DNA of 64,000 bases from Erythroxylum novogranatense. Lineage: Eukaryota; Streptophyta; Magnoliopsida; Malpighiales; Erythroxylaceae. The notes under the pieces were generated by a model. That model was not told the origin of the DNA. It searched no databases and worked only from the letters and a program-made list of their open reading frames with translations. Of the stretch, positions 22,952 to 33,400 are shown in pieces. How positions within the stretch are numbered: the first letter of the stretch is position 1; the number at the start of each line of letters is the position of its first letter. Where the stretch lies: positions 22,909,300 to 22,973,299 of the forward strand of contig CM057231.1 of assembly GCA_029891385.1 (NCBI GenBank). Reading direction: 5' to 3'. The translations under genes were made by a program, and so were the position numbers.

Positions 22952-25055
22952 CACTTGTGTCGTGTGTGAAACTAAAACCCTAGCTAGATCAGAAACCCTT
23001 ATTGAATTTGATGTTGATGCATGTTTGCTGTCCAAATTTTGAATTTATATAGGGATATGTTTCTCAAAATTTTTCTGCCCAGAATTGTTCATAACATGTT
23101 ATAGTATATTTCTGTGAAAGATGAGAATTTATCATTTTGATTTGATATAGTTTTGCTAATTAATTCCCTAAAGTTTCGGATGCTGTCTTGTTGAACATTT
23201 CTGAAACAGGCATGCTTTTAAATTCGGGCATAAATTCTAGAAAATTTTTTTCGGATTGGTTTTCACCGAAACGTCCCTAAGATGTTTGTGAATGTCTCTG
23301 TGGATGGAAAATTGTTTTCAAGGTGATTTACTATTTATTTTCGAATTTATTGTATGCTGTTGGGAATAACTGTGTTAGTGAACACAGATTTTGAATCGGT
23401 TTTGTTGCTTAGGTTGCCTGAGTTTTTGATGGCTAAAAATCCTGAAAACATTCATGCAGCATGTTCTGAACATGTAGTAACCTATGTAATTTTCCCAGAA
23501 TTTATTGAAATTGTTTCAATGATCATTTCGAGCAAAATGCAGAACTGGACAGTTTTGTGAAAATTGTTGGGACTGTTTTGCTTGGGATGATTGAATGTGA
23601 ATTTTTCAGTTCCAATGCCTTGGATCATTTTTAATGTGATTGAAAATGTGTTATCTTGATGTTGTATGCTTGCCAAAATGAATTGCTTGAAATTTGTTTT
23701 CCAAGAATTTTCGGATGCCGAATAGGTCACATTAGCGTCTCGTTAGTGTATTTCATTATCTTGTTTGTTTTGGCCGTCATAAATTTTGTGGCTTGTGCCG
23801 AAGTAATTTTGATAATGTATAGACTAGCTAGAGATGCTTAGGGTGATAATTTGGTGTTCCTAAATTGTTTGGATATCTTTGAGTAGTGACTCGTTTTCAA
23901 GCTTTTCATGTATGGTTTGACCATATAAGGCAATCATGATACAATGAAGTGTTCATTGGTACATCATATTAACAGATATTATCTTAGGTAAATTGGTGTT
24001 GTGAATTGAGATTGCATGGATTGAGGAATTAGCCGATTAGAAAGTATAGCAATTTTAGCTGGATAAGGCGACTTGTGTTGGACAGAAGTCGACTTGTATC
24101 ATACAAGTTGACTTGTGTGTGGGCAGCAGCATAAGGCGACTTGTATTGTACAAGGCGACTTGTGCGTGGGCAGGAGCATTAGCTGACTTCCATTCCTGGT
24201 AAGTCGACTTGTGTGTTGAGTAACTGGACTTGTAGGTCCTGTAACTCGACTTAGACATGCTAAGGTGGGATGATGGATGATTATGAGGATTGATTCAATG
24301 TGATTGATGAAACCTAAATCATTCCATATAGTCATGGTGACTATAATCCCAGAGCTTGGATGAGACCAGAATTTCAAATCCCTCCTCGGAATATGAAAAC
24401 TAACGCCTTCCATTAATATGGTAAGAACCAGAGTTCTTATAGGGCTGGGTTGTTGGGCAAACTCAAGCTCACTCTATACGAATATGTTCGAACCATGAAA
24501 ATGAGATTTTCGGATTAATGGGTCGGTTTTCCTAGAAGCGTTGATTTGTTGAGCAAACTCAAGGTCAAGCGTGGAGAGGCGAATTGGGTAGCATACATCG
24601 ATGTATGCGCGTCAAGTGTTGATAACTTGATGTATATGCGACATCAACTGTTGATAGACTGGGCGATAGTTAGGTTCGAGATGTAATTGGTATGGGTGAT
24701 ACCTCCGAGACTTAAGGTGGCTTGTTGGGTAAACCCAAGGTCATTCTCAAAGTCGGTTATCGATGATGCAATTGGTATGACTGATACCTACCGATTGACC
24801 TAAGGTATGGCTTGTTGGGCAAACCCAAGGTCATTCTTAGGAATGTCGGATATCGATTCACTAGGACATTCTGTCATAATTTTCTTTGGATTCGTAAAGA
24901 GGGTTATGGATTCTTAGAAACTAGTGGGAGCCATATGCATGTCATGCAAGTCTTTATGATCATGCAGGCATTTCTATTCTAACATTCCTTCTCTCTATCG
25001 TGTTTAGGTTGAAGACGTTTTTCAGTGTGATTTTACGCTCTTTCTCCTGGACTTA
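22952..25055 (+). mobile_element. Long non-coding leader of the Copia element with two repeat arrays
   Basis: About 2.1 kb separates the primer site from the first Gag codons, with no convincing protein in it. At about 24065-24255 there are roughly eight variants of AAGTCGACTTGT or AAGGCGACTTGT, some as inverted pairs. At 24450-24835 the word TTGTTGGGCAAACTCAAGGTC and its variants recur at 24450, 24545, 24721 and 24811, a spacing of about 90 bp with one unit decayed. Between them GCAATTGGTATG / GTAATTGGTATG and GATACCT also repeat. The arrays may be packaging or regulatory structure; this is inference. Confidence 0.75.
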
Positions 25056-25194
25056 ATTTTCTCAATTGGCTGAGAAATCTAAGAATTGTTCTCAGATCTG
25101 TGGAACTGGACTTTGTCCTAAATGTTCCACTTCCTAATCCACTTGCTGTTGATGTTTCTGACAGAGATCAAAAAGTAGAAAGTACAGCCAAAAG
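25056..25194 (+). pseudogene. Copia Gag N-terminal fragment
   Basis: The frame reads LNFLNWLRNLRIVLRSVELD followed by FVLNVPLPNPL. This is the conserved NFxxWLRNLRIVLxxExLxYVL start of plant Copia Gag (UBN2-type) proteins, which form the particle shell. It runs into a stop at AKRKPK-stop. The central Gag region (about 150 residues in relatives) is absent. No start codon is evident. Confidence 0.8.
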
Positions 25195-25394
25195 AAAACC
25201 AAAGTAACTGCCCCAAAAGGATATTGCTTTCATTGTGCCAAGAACGCCAACGGAGGCTGGCTGTAAAATCTATCTGGAGTTTCTGAAGCAGAAAAGGCAT
25301 CAGATGCCTCAACTCCTTCAGATAATGGAGCAAGAGTTGCTGCATTAACCATAGACACTTATGTCTTGTCATTCCCAGTGAGCTTGTATTCAAG
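25195..25394 (+). pseudogene. Copia Gag zinc knuckle and protease remnant
   Basis: In a second frame the sequence gives KGYCFHCAKN, the start of a CCHC RNA-binding knuckle. The downstream His/Cys part is lost. After EKASDAS the next recognisable words are NGARVAAL and TYVLS, which in relatives follow the protease. The stretch holding the catalytic D-[ST]-G triad is therefore deleted. The remaining protein cannot process a polyprotein. Confidence 0.72.
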
Positions 25395-26610
25395 TTGGAT
25401 GATTGTCATTTTGTACCTGTTTTAACAAAGAACATATTGCATGTTTCTTGTTTAGATAGAGCTAGTTTCCATTGGACTTTTGGAAGCAATGGTTGTTCTA
25501 TTAGTTCGAATGGAATGCTCTATGGTACTGGTACATTATGCAATAGAATTGACATATTAAATATGTCACATCCAATTATGAATGTCAATGACTCGAAAAG
25601 ACATTATCGAGATAATTTAAACTCAACTTACTTATGGCATTGTCGCCTTGGCCATATAAATGAGAGACACATCGCTAAGCTCCAAAAGTGGATGTTTAGG
25701 GTCATTTGATTATGAATCATATGACATATGTGAATCTTGTTTATTAGGCAAGATGACTAAGTTACCCTTTGAGGGAAAGGGTGAACGAGTGATTGGAGTA
25801 TTAGACCTGATACATTGAGATGTATGTGGTCCGATGTCCATCCATGCCAAAAGTGGTTGTTTTACTTCATTGCCTTTATCGCTGATTATTCTCGATATCG
25901 GTACCTGTATCTGATGAGATATAAATCTGAAGCATTTGAAAAGTTCAAACTAATTCAGAAATGAAGTAGAAAACCAACTTGGTAAAAGTATTAAGCCATT
26001 GCGATCGGATCGTCGTGGGAAATACTTAAACCAACAGGTTTTGGGTTATCTCAGAGATAATGAGATTTTATCTCAGTGAACTCCACCTTTTACGCCGCAG
26101 CATAATGGTGTGGCTGAAAAGGAAAAATCGAACCTTGTTAGACATGGTGCGATTAAGGATAGGTTTTGCACAGGTTTTGGGGTACGCGCTCGAGACAGCT
26201 GTTTACTTGTTAAACAGAGTTCCATCAAAGACAGTTGATGTTACTCCATATGAGATGTGGACTAACAGAAAACCTTATCTTTCTCATCTGAAAGTTTGGG
26301 GTTGTCCTGCTTATATGAAGCGGACACAGTCAAATACATTTGATGTAAGAGCTGACAAGTGTTTGTTCGTAGGATATCATGGGATATCAATTCTACCTTG
26401 CTGAGGAACAAAAGTTGTTTGTTTCAAAGCATGTTGTTTTCTTAGGGAAAGAGTTTCTTTTACAAGAGGACAGTGGGAGCAAAATTGAACTTGGAGAAGT
26501 TCAAGATGCTCGAACAAACACAGATCAATTGCCTGAACCTGAAACTGTGACTCATACAGATGAAGTAACAGTTCAACCTTCTACTATACAAGAAAGTTCG
26601 TAGGTTTAGT
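25395..26610 (+). pseudogene. Copia GAG-pre-integrase and integrase, frameshifted
   Basis: The frame at 25395-25709 reads DDCHFVPVLTKNI, GFHWTFG-like SFHWTFGSNGCSI, YGTGTL and the zinc-type WHCRLGHINERHIAKLQK. Integrase core words follow across several frames: LGKMTKLPF, DVCGPMS, PLRSDRRGKYLN (second catalytic Asp) and PQHNGVAEKEK, where relatives have the catalytic Glu region (GVAERRN). Then 26060-26404 gives ALETAVYLLNRVPSKTV, PYEMW, LKVWGCPAY and KCLFVGYHG, and 26379-26603 gives FVSKHVVFLGKEFL. At least four frame changes or stops prevent a single product. Some may be assembly errors. Confidence 0.88.
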
Positions 26611-26663
26611 AGGATACGCCGCTTCGAAAATGTGGATTTCTCGTAAGTGAACAGAATGACGTA

Positions 26664-27462
26664 TTGCTCATAGAAAATGATGAGCCTGCTACCTATGAAG
26701 AGGTTCTGAAGAGTTCAGAGTCTGACACATGGCTCCGTGCCATAAAATCTAAAATGGATTCCATGTATGAAAACCAAGTATGGACTTTGGTCGTTGCACC
26801 TAAAGGAATAAAACCCACAGGGTGCAAAGGGGTTTTCATAATGAAAATCGACATGGATGGTAATCTGATTACCTATAAAGCAAGGCTTATGGCCAAAGGA
26901 TTTTCGTCACAGACAAGGAGTTGACTATGACGAGACCTTCAGCCTAGTAGCAATGCTTAAATCCATTAGGATACTCCTAGCCATTGCCACTCATTATGAG
27001 TATGAAATATGGCAGATAGATGTGAAGACAGTTTTCCTGAGTGGAAATCTAGTCGAGGATGTGTACGTGACACAACCAGAGGGCTTCACCTCCTATGATG
27101 GCGAAAAGGTATGCAAGTTTCAGAAATCCATTTATGGATTGAAACAAGCATCCAGGAGTTGGAATATCCGTTTTGATGAGACAATCAAAGAGTTTGGTTT
27201 CTCACAAAATTCGGATGATCCTTGTGTGTACAAGAAGGTTCTTGGGACTGCAATCGTATTCCTTGTGTTATATGTAGATGACATATTGTTACTAAGAAAC
27301 GATGTCTCTATGCTACAATCTGTCAAGATTTGGTTGTCCAAACAATTTGCCATGAAAGACCTTGGTAAAGCAATAAAGATTTATAGAGATAAATCAAATG
27401 TTGCTTGGTCTTTCACAATCAACGTACATAGAAAAAATGGACAAGATGCTAAAGAGGTTTAG
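26664..27462 (+). pseudogene. Copia reverse transcriptase
   Basis: The first frame (26664-26924) reads EPATYEEVLKSSESD, WLRAIKSKMDSM and YKARLMAKGFSS, followed by a frameshift with DYDETFS. The second (26953-27462) reads SIRILLAIATHYEYEIWQID, VKTVFLSGNL with the first catalytic Asp, EDVYVTQPEGF, SIYGLKQASRSWN, and VLYVDDILL with the catalytic YVDD. It then drifts after MKDLGKA, where the LGI-xx-DR region is damaged, and stops at 27462. The catalytic residues survive, but the domain is split in two and lacks its end. Confidence 0.92.
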
Positions 27463-27483
27463 CATGGAGCAATCCATCAGAGG

Positions 27484-28165
27484 ATGTGCATGAGTATGAT
27501 CCCGAATGCATCTACAGTAGGATCTATCATGTACGTATTGCTATGTATGAGACCCGATGTATCATATGCTCTAAGTGTTACGAGCAGATATCGATCGGAT
27601 CCTGGTGAGGGTCACCAGGTGGCAGTCAAGAATATCCTTAAGTACTTGCGAAGAACTAAGGATGTTTTCTTGAGTTATGGATATGGAAATCTCCAAGTGA
27701 GCGGGCATACAGATGCTAATGTTTAATCTGATAGGATGATTCTGAATCACAATCAGGTTATATACATTCACTCTGAATAGCGTGACGGTCAGTTGGAAAG
27801 AGTTCCAGACAGGAGACAACTGTCGATTCAACAACCGAGGCAGAGTACTTTACCGCATGAGATGCGCAGAGGAAGCAGTTTGGATCAAGAAGTTCATTAC
27901 TGAACTTGATGTGGTTCCTAGCTGTGATGAGCCCATAGGATTGTATTGTGATACAATGGGGCTAGTGTGCAGGGAAAGGAACCAAGGGTTCAGCATTGAT
28001 CCAAACACGTACTCCGCCGATTCCATCTGATTCAGAAATCATCCGTCGAGATGATGTCCTGATAGAGAGAATTCCCACAGAGCAAAGTGTTGTTGATCCG
28101 TTGACAAGGCCATTGTCACAGGAGAATTGTGATTCTCATGTGCTCGCTTATGGTATTAGATACTA
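27484..28165 (+). pseudogene. Copia RNase H end of pol, frameshifted
   Basis: 27484-27726 encodes MIPNASTVGSIMYVLLCMRP, DVSYALSVTSRY and AVKNILKYLRRTKDVFL. RNase H words follow in other frames: SGYI, VTVSWK, then RCAEEAVWIKKFITELDVVP and LYCDTMG with the CDN-type Asp. The polyprotein tail TEQSVVDPLT, RPLSQENCDSHVLAYGIRY ends around 28165. The first RNase H Asp (TDAN in relatives) is seen in GHTDANV. Stops at 27727 and elsewhere break the frame. It lies directly before the polypurine tract, as expected. Confidence 0.87.
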
Positions 28166-28182
28166 AGGCGATTGGCTTTAGG

Positions 28183-28196
28183 TCAAGTGGGAGATT
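28183..28196 (+). promoter_or_regulatory. Polypurine tract of the Copia element
   Basis: CAAGTGGGAGATT sits directly before the 3' LTR start TGTAAGTGC, the usual Copia context for plus-strand priming. Confidence 0.9.
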
Positions 28197-30339
28197 TGTA
28201 AGTGCAAGTCGACTTGTACATTGTGTAAGTCGACTTACACGTATTCAGTACCGATAAGTCGACTTGTACATGGGGTAAGTCGACTTATGCAAGGACGGTA
28301 CTGTTTATATTGTGCCCTAAAGTTAATCCCCTTTAGCGCGTTTTGTTCAAAGTCGTGTGCAGACTTTGTGAATAAATAAAGAAAGGCATATTTCATTAAT
28401 TTGATGTTCATGAACATCGTTTATGAATTGATATGGATCTTTAATCGAATTAATGAAGTCCATGATATATGACATAGCATGAAGGAAATTATGATGCGAT
28501 CATACTACTGAGATTCCTATCATGTGCAATTATGTCAATATCTAAATTATCCCTAGTCATAGGATTAATGAGACTGGACATCGTTAATCCGGATAGACTA
28601 GCACATGTCATATTCCTTGATTGGATCAAGCAGTGGATCTCAGAAACTGTAAATATTGAGATATTTAGATTTGACATGTGGATGTTTACTAAGGGTAGTA
28701 AGTACATTGGATGACCTGCCATGAGATCATCACATGGATATCCTATTTAAATGTCAGTGATAATCTCATCATAGCAATGGTACAAGTATCCTTAGACTTG
28801 AGGTACTCAAGGATATCTTGGATATCTTGATTACGTGCTTTGACTCCATTCCTTGTTGCCTTCCAGAGGTCGCTCATAGGGTGGTGATTGGGTACAGCTT
28901 GAGGTATTCGAAGGTAATTGAGTAGCCAATAAAGGATTCACCACTTCTCAAATAGCAGAAGAGATACCCTGGCCTCTTGTCAGGATCATTACTTGAAGTC
29001 TTCTACGAAGATAACTATGTCATGAAGAGTGTCTTCATGGACATATAAAGTAATGAGTCTGGACAGAACCGATATCACTGGGCTAGTCTCGATCTAGTGA
29101 GAGTTGACACATTGACCATACTCAGAACCAAGTGGGGTATAGGATGGTGAAAGGACGAATTGCACGGTAATTGTCTATGGAAGGGTTCGTGATCTGGTTC
29201 TTGATGAACTCATCAAACCGATTACTTTCCGGTCAATTGGGGGTCATGATGTGTTGCTAGACGCCGCTCATGACTTGCTCAGATTAATTATTAATCTAAG
29301 TGGCCAACATAACCGGGAGCCTAAAGGGCCACACGCATAAGAGTGTTTCAGAGAATCTGTAAAATAGTATTGGACAGAGTTCCAATTATTGGAGAGTATT
29401 AGGATTAAATGGATCCCAATGGGATTGGGATATGTCCCGATGAGATCGCGACATCAATATTGCTAAGAAAGGTTTCAGGAGATATTTCAAAGATCGGGGT
29501 CCTAAGAGTTTAGTAGGACCAACCCTAGTTGAACTGGACCTTAGCAATTATATATTAATTGATTAATTAAATAAATAATTAATTAATTAAATATATATAT
29601 TAGCCATGGTTGTCGTTGGAAAGTGGAATGGAGATGATAAGGTTTGAAAAGTCAAACCTTTATCATTTAATGCATTAATGAAAGTAAGGCCATATGTCCA
29701 CAAACGTGGAGAGCTCTCCTGGCTTAGCTTTTCTATTGTGTTTAATGTGTTAAAAGACAAAAGAAAGGGGACCTATGGCAGAGCTTGGTGGCCGTCGCGT
29801 GAGAGGTAGAGAGGAGAGATATGAGATAGCCAAAATACTTAATGGTTAAGTTATAATAAGGCTTCTCTCATCTTCTTCTCTACGATGGCTCATTTAATTC
29901 ACTTCCCACGCTTGCTCCATGTCTTTATTTTGTTTAAGAGAAACAGATAGAAGACTAAGGAGAAGCATGGGAGTCGTGCGTTTGAAGAGTGAGGAACGAA
30001 ACCTTAAGAGTTAGGTATTGAAAGATGATTATCTAACTTCCTCTCTTTGGTGAGTCACGAATTCTCCTCTCCTCCAAGGTGATTCCAACGCTCAATCCAT
30101 GCTCTCCGGAGGATGAGGTAGGTCTAGCAACCTTTATTCTGTTTAGCTATTCCCGGTCAAAGGGTTTGTCCGGTTAGTTTTTCTCGATCTCTGCGTGGAT
30201 ACCTTTAAAGCAGTCTCTATTGGTCGTTTAGGTTTGAGTTTGCATACTGACACATGGATCCGGCCGGGAAGGTCCCGGTAACAAAAATTTTGTTTTCCGC
30301 ACCTGGTACATGTGATGTACCTCCCGGGATTTTCCTACA
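28197..30339 (+). mobile_element. Copia 3' LTR, 2143 bp
   Basis: It is collinear with 20785-22938 and keeps the four palindromes, the ATTAATTAAT tract and the end TTTTCCTACA. From about 28980 onward it shows many single-base losses relative to the 5' LTR, several in short homopolymers (GGG to GG, AAAAA to AAAA, TCCTT to TCCT). The flank ATGGG at 30340 repeats that at 20780. Confidence 0.95.
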
Positions 30340-30344
30340 ATGGG

Positions 30345-30436
30345 TCCCCACCGCGACGAGGATGCTGGTGCGTGCCGCGATGTGCGAGGCCAAAATCCTC
30401 CGAAAACTTGTTTTTCCCACATTCTTCAACCATATT
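30345..30436 (-). mobile_element. LTR B2, middle piece between two insertions
   Basis: It resumes LTR B2 after the Copia target duplication, starting inside a GC-rich segment (TCCCCACCGCGACGAGG, GTGCCGCGATG). It returns to conserved LTR sequence at CGAAAACTTG and CACATTCTTCA (compare GACATTCTTCA at 41085). It ends at the ATATT duplication of the next insertion. Confidence 0.75.
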
Positions 30437-33400
30437 TGTTGGACCCCGATCTTTAAATGGAATTTATAAATATTAAATGAACTTGAATGAGTGTTTTAAT
30501 GTATGTTTTGTGTATTAGATGAATTTATATTTAAAGGAAATTGATGAGAAAAAGAATTGATTCGCTTTGATGGTTTTGACATTTGAGTCGTTTTGCTTAG
30601 GTTATGAAAGTTTAAGAGAATGGGTGAATGAAATGGAAGTAGAAAAGTAAAGAAAGAAAGTAAGAGAATGTGAAAAATTAAGAAAGTTGACTTTTGGAGA
30701 TAGAAAGTTTGACTTGAGAGTTGACTTTTTGTTTGAGGCAAAATTTGAGAAAATTATTTTCTGAAAACTTGTAGTTTATGTTAAGAGCTTTCTGTAGTTA
30801 TAAAGTTTGATATTTTTCAATATCGGAAGTGAGAATTATGATCAGTCAAAGTTCGCTTGGAGTTTGACTTTTTGAAGAAAAAGTTGACTTTTGATTTAGG
30901 CAAAATTCGAGAAAATGATCAACATAAAAATTTTAGCCTCTGTCGAGACCTTTTTGTGGACATAAAGTTTGCTATTTTTCGATGTCGGGATTGAGAGATA
31001 TGAATTTCTGAAGATATGCTTTGTTTTGAAAATGCTATTAAGTATAGATTTGTGTGTTCTATGCTTCGAGGCCACTCGTCGTACGGATTTAGTTTGAATT
31101 AGAGTAAGTGGTCTTCATAAAAGTTTTAGATGATATTTTTATCTTTCCATTGATATAAAGTTTGCAATTTTTCGATATCGGAGCTAGGAGTTATGAGCGA
31201 TTAAAAATTGGAAGTCGTTTAGGAAAAGCTGTTTTGGATAGAATCTTTGATTGAGTTTTTGACCTCTTTTGAGACCTAATTTGATTTTGTGTACTTCAGG
31301 GAAGTTGTAGAACTTCCTTTGATCTTTTTATTGACACCAAATTTGTCAAATTCCTAGTTCGGGATCGAGAGATATGATTTTGGAAAAGTTCGGTTTTGAA
31401 GTTCCGATACTTTGTTTTTAATCCGATCCCTTTTGTAATCTTTTGCTTATAATTCCTTCATCCGACATCCGATTGATTTGATTCTCGAAGCGTTGGATTC
31501 CTAAGACAATTAATTTCTTTTTTTTGAAGAATTATGATTTTAGGAGATTAAATGGAAAGATATTGATTGAACCAAAGTAAGAGATTTGGTTATAGGTTAT
31601 AAGTTGGATAATTTTCTGAACATAGTCCAGTATTTTGCGATTTTCGGGAGCTGTACAACTCCGATTGAGTCGATTCTTGAGGCCAAATAAACTTAAGATA
31701 TGGGACTTCAATTATGTGAAGGGTTCGAATTTTAATTTAGTCCCTAAGGTCGTTAATTTTTGAATCAAAGTAGGGTTAATATTTAATCTCGGATTTTGTG
31801 CAGGTTCGATAGTATTTCGGCCATAACTTTTTCGTTTTAGCTCCGAATTGAGCGCCGGCAGTGACGTTGGATTCGTATGATCGAGGGGAACAATTCTCTA
31901 GTAGAAAGTTTATCCAAATTATGTCATTTAGCTACCTAAAATTTGGAAGTAAGATATCAGATTTTTAAATACAGTGCAAGGGTAAGATGGTCTTTTCTTC
32001 CTCACTTAAGTGACATGGCAAAACACAGCCCATGGATGTCGTATAGGGCATCTGATTCACAATAATTAGGAGCAAAAATAAGAAGGAAAATAGAAGAAAA
32101 AGAGAAGAAAGAATCCGAAAATGAAAAGAAGAGAGGGAGAGAAGGAGTAGTCGTGAGAGGAGAAGAAGAAGAAGAAGATGAAAGGAAGCTTGGTGCTTCG
32201 ATTTTTTTGGGGTTTTTGGGGGAATTTCGACCATGATTCAAGAAGAATGGAAGGAAGAAGATGAAAGCTTCATCTTAGAGCAAGAAAATTCAAAATTTGA
32301 GAAGATGAAGGTAAGAGATGAGCCTTGATCTTTGAGTTGTTCTTGAATCCTTGGTTTAGATCTATGGAAAATGTTATGGGTTTGTTAATTCCATGATAAA
32401 TTTTGGGAGATTTCATGTTAGATCGATTTAATTTTGGTTATGAATGGGTTAGGGTTTTTCGTCTTGAATTTGGGGATTTTGGAATTTTGGAAGTGTATTG
32501 ATTTAGAAAGTTTGGAATTATGATGAGTATGGGGTTTCTATAGTTCATTTTAGTCCTTATGTTTTTTGTGATTTTGAAATTGGTGATTTTGGTTTAGGAA
32601 CCTTTAGCTTGGATGAAGGAAAGAAGTAATGGAGGAATTGAAACTTTGGAAAAGTTTCTAGCAAGAAAATGAGGTGGGTATCATATTTATTTTTGGAATT
32701 ATAAACTTTATGTGTGTTCTTTGGAATTCAAGAAAGTGAAAGGGATTTTTTTTAAGTCATTGCTTTGAATATTTTGATGAAATTGAACAATTGATTGTTC
32801 AATGTAGAAGAGAAATGTTTGAAAATGGATAGTTTATATTTTTAGAATACGAATTTTCTGATTTCCGAATGCTTTTGAAATTGAATAGCAAATATTGTTT
32901 ATGTTTGAATGTATTTATTTTTGAATCATAAGTTTTGTAGGAGTTTTCTAAAAAAAAATCAAGAATGATAAATTTTTTGAAATTTTTTTGTTTATGCTGG
33001 GAAAAGCATGAAGAGGATAAAAAGCTTTGTAAATTGATGTTTTAGAAATAATTTGATAAATGATTCCAAAGAATTGACGAATTATGAAAAATTGTTGCAT
33101 TTATTGAGTTTGGAAGTTTAATTAAAAAATTTTATTACTATCTAATGAAATTAACAAAGTTGTTTAAAGTAAATGTTTTCGAGCGATTGGAGATATTGCT
33201 AAAAGTGTTTCGATTAAGTGAATGAAAATGTATTGATTTTTGCATTATTTGATTTTTAAGTGATTTGATAAAAATTTAAGAAGGAAAGTATCGACTTTTT
33301 ATTTATTTTCAAATGGGTTTAGAAATTGGTACAAGTCTTGAATGATTGATAAGTTAGGAAATGTTGTATTCTTTAATCTTGAAAATTGAGAAATTCTTTG

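Larger units (their letters stand above)
20785..30339 (+). mobile_element. Ty1/Copia element, 9.55 kb, with both LTRs and target duplication
   Basis: The element is bounded by ATGGG (20780-20784 and 30340-30344). It has near-identical LTRs (TGTAAGTGCAAGTC ... GGGATTTTCCTACA), an iMet primer site, a 2.1 kb non-coding leader, Gag and Pol remnants in Copia order (Gag, zinc knuckle, protease, integrase, RT, RNase H) and a polypurine tract. Gag is mostly deleted and pol is broken by stops and frameshifts, so it could move only with help. It sits inside the older minus-strand LTR B2. The high LTR similarity points to a fairly recent insertion relative to its surroundings. Confidence 0.95.

Noticed and set aside
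24055..24413. Minus frames of 67 and 104 codons in the Copia leader
   Set aside because: They run antisense through the AAGTCGACTT-type repeats, which keep one frame open by repetition.
24450..24835. CRISPR-like array of short repeats
   Set aside because: The units are imperfect, about 90 bp apart, with spacers that are themselves related, inside a plant retrotransposon.
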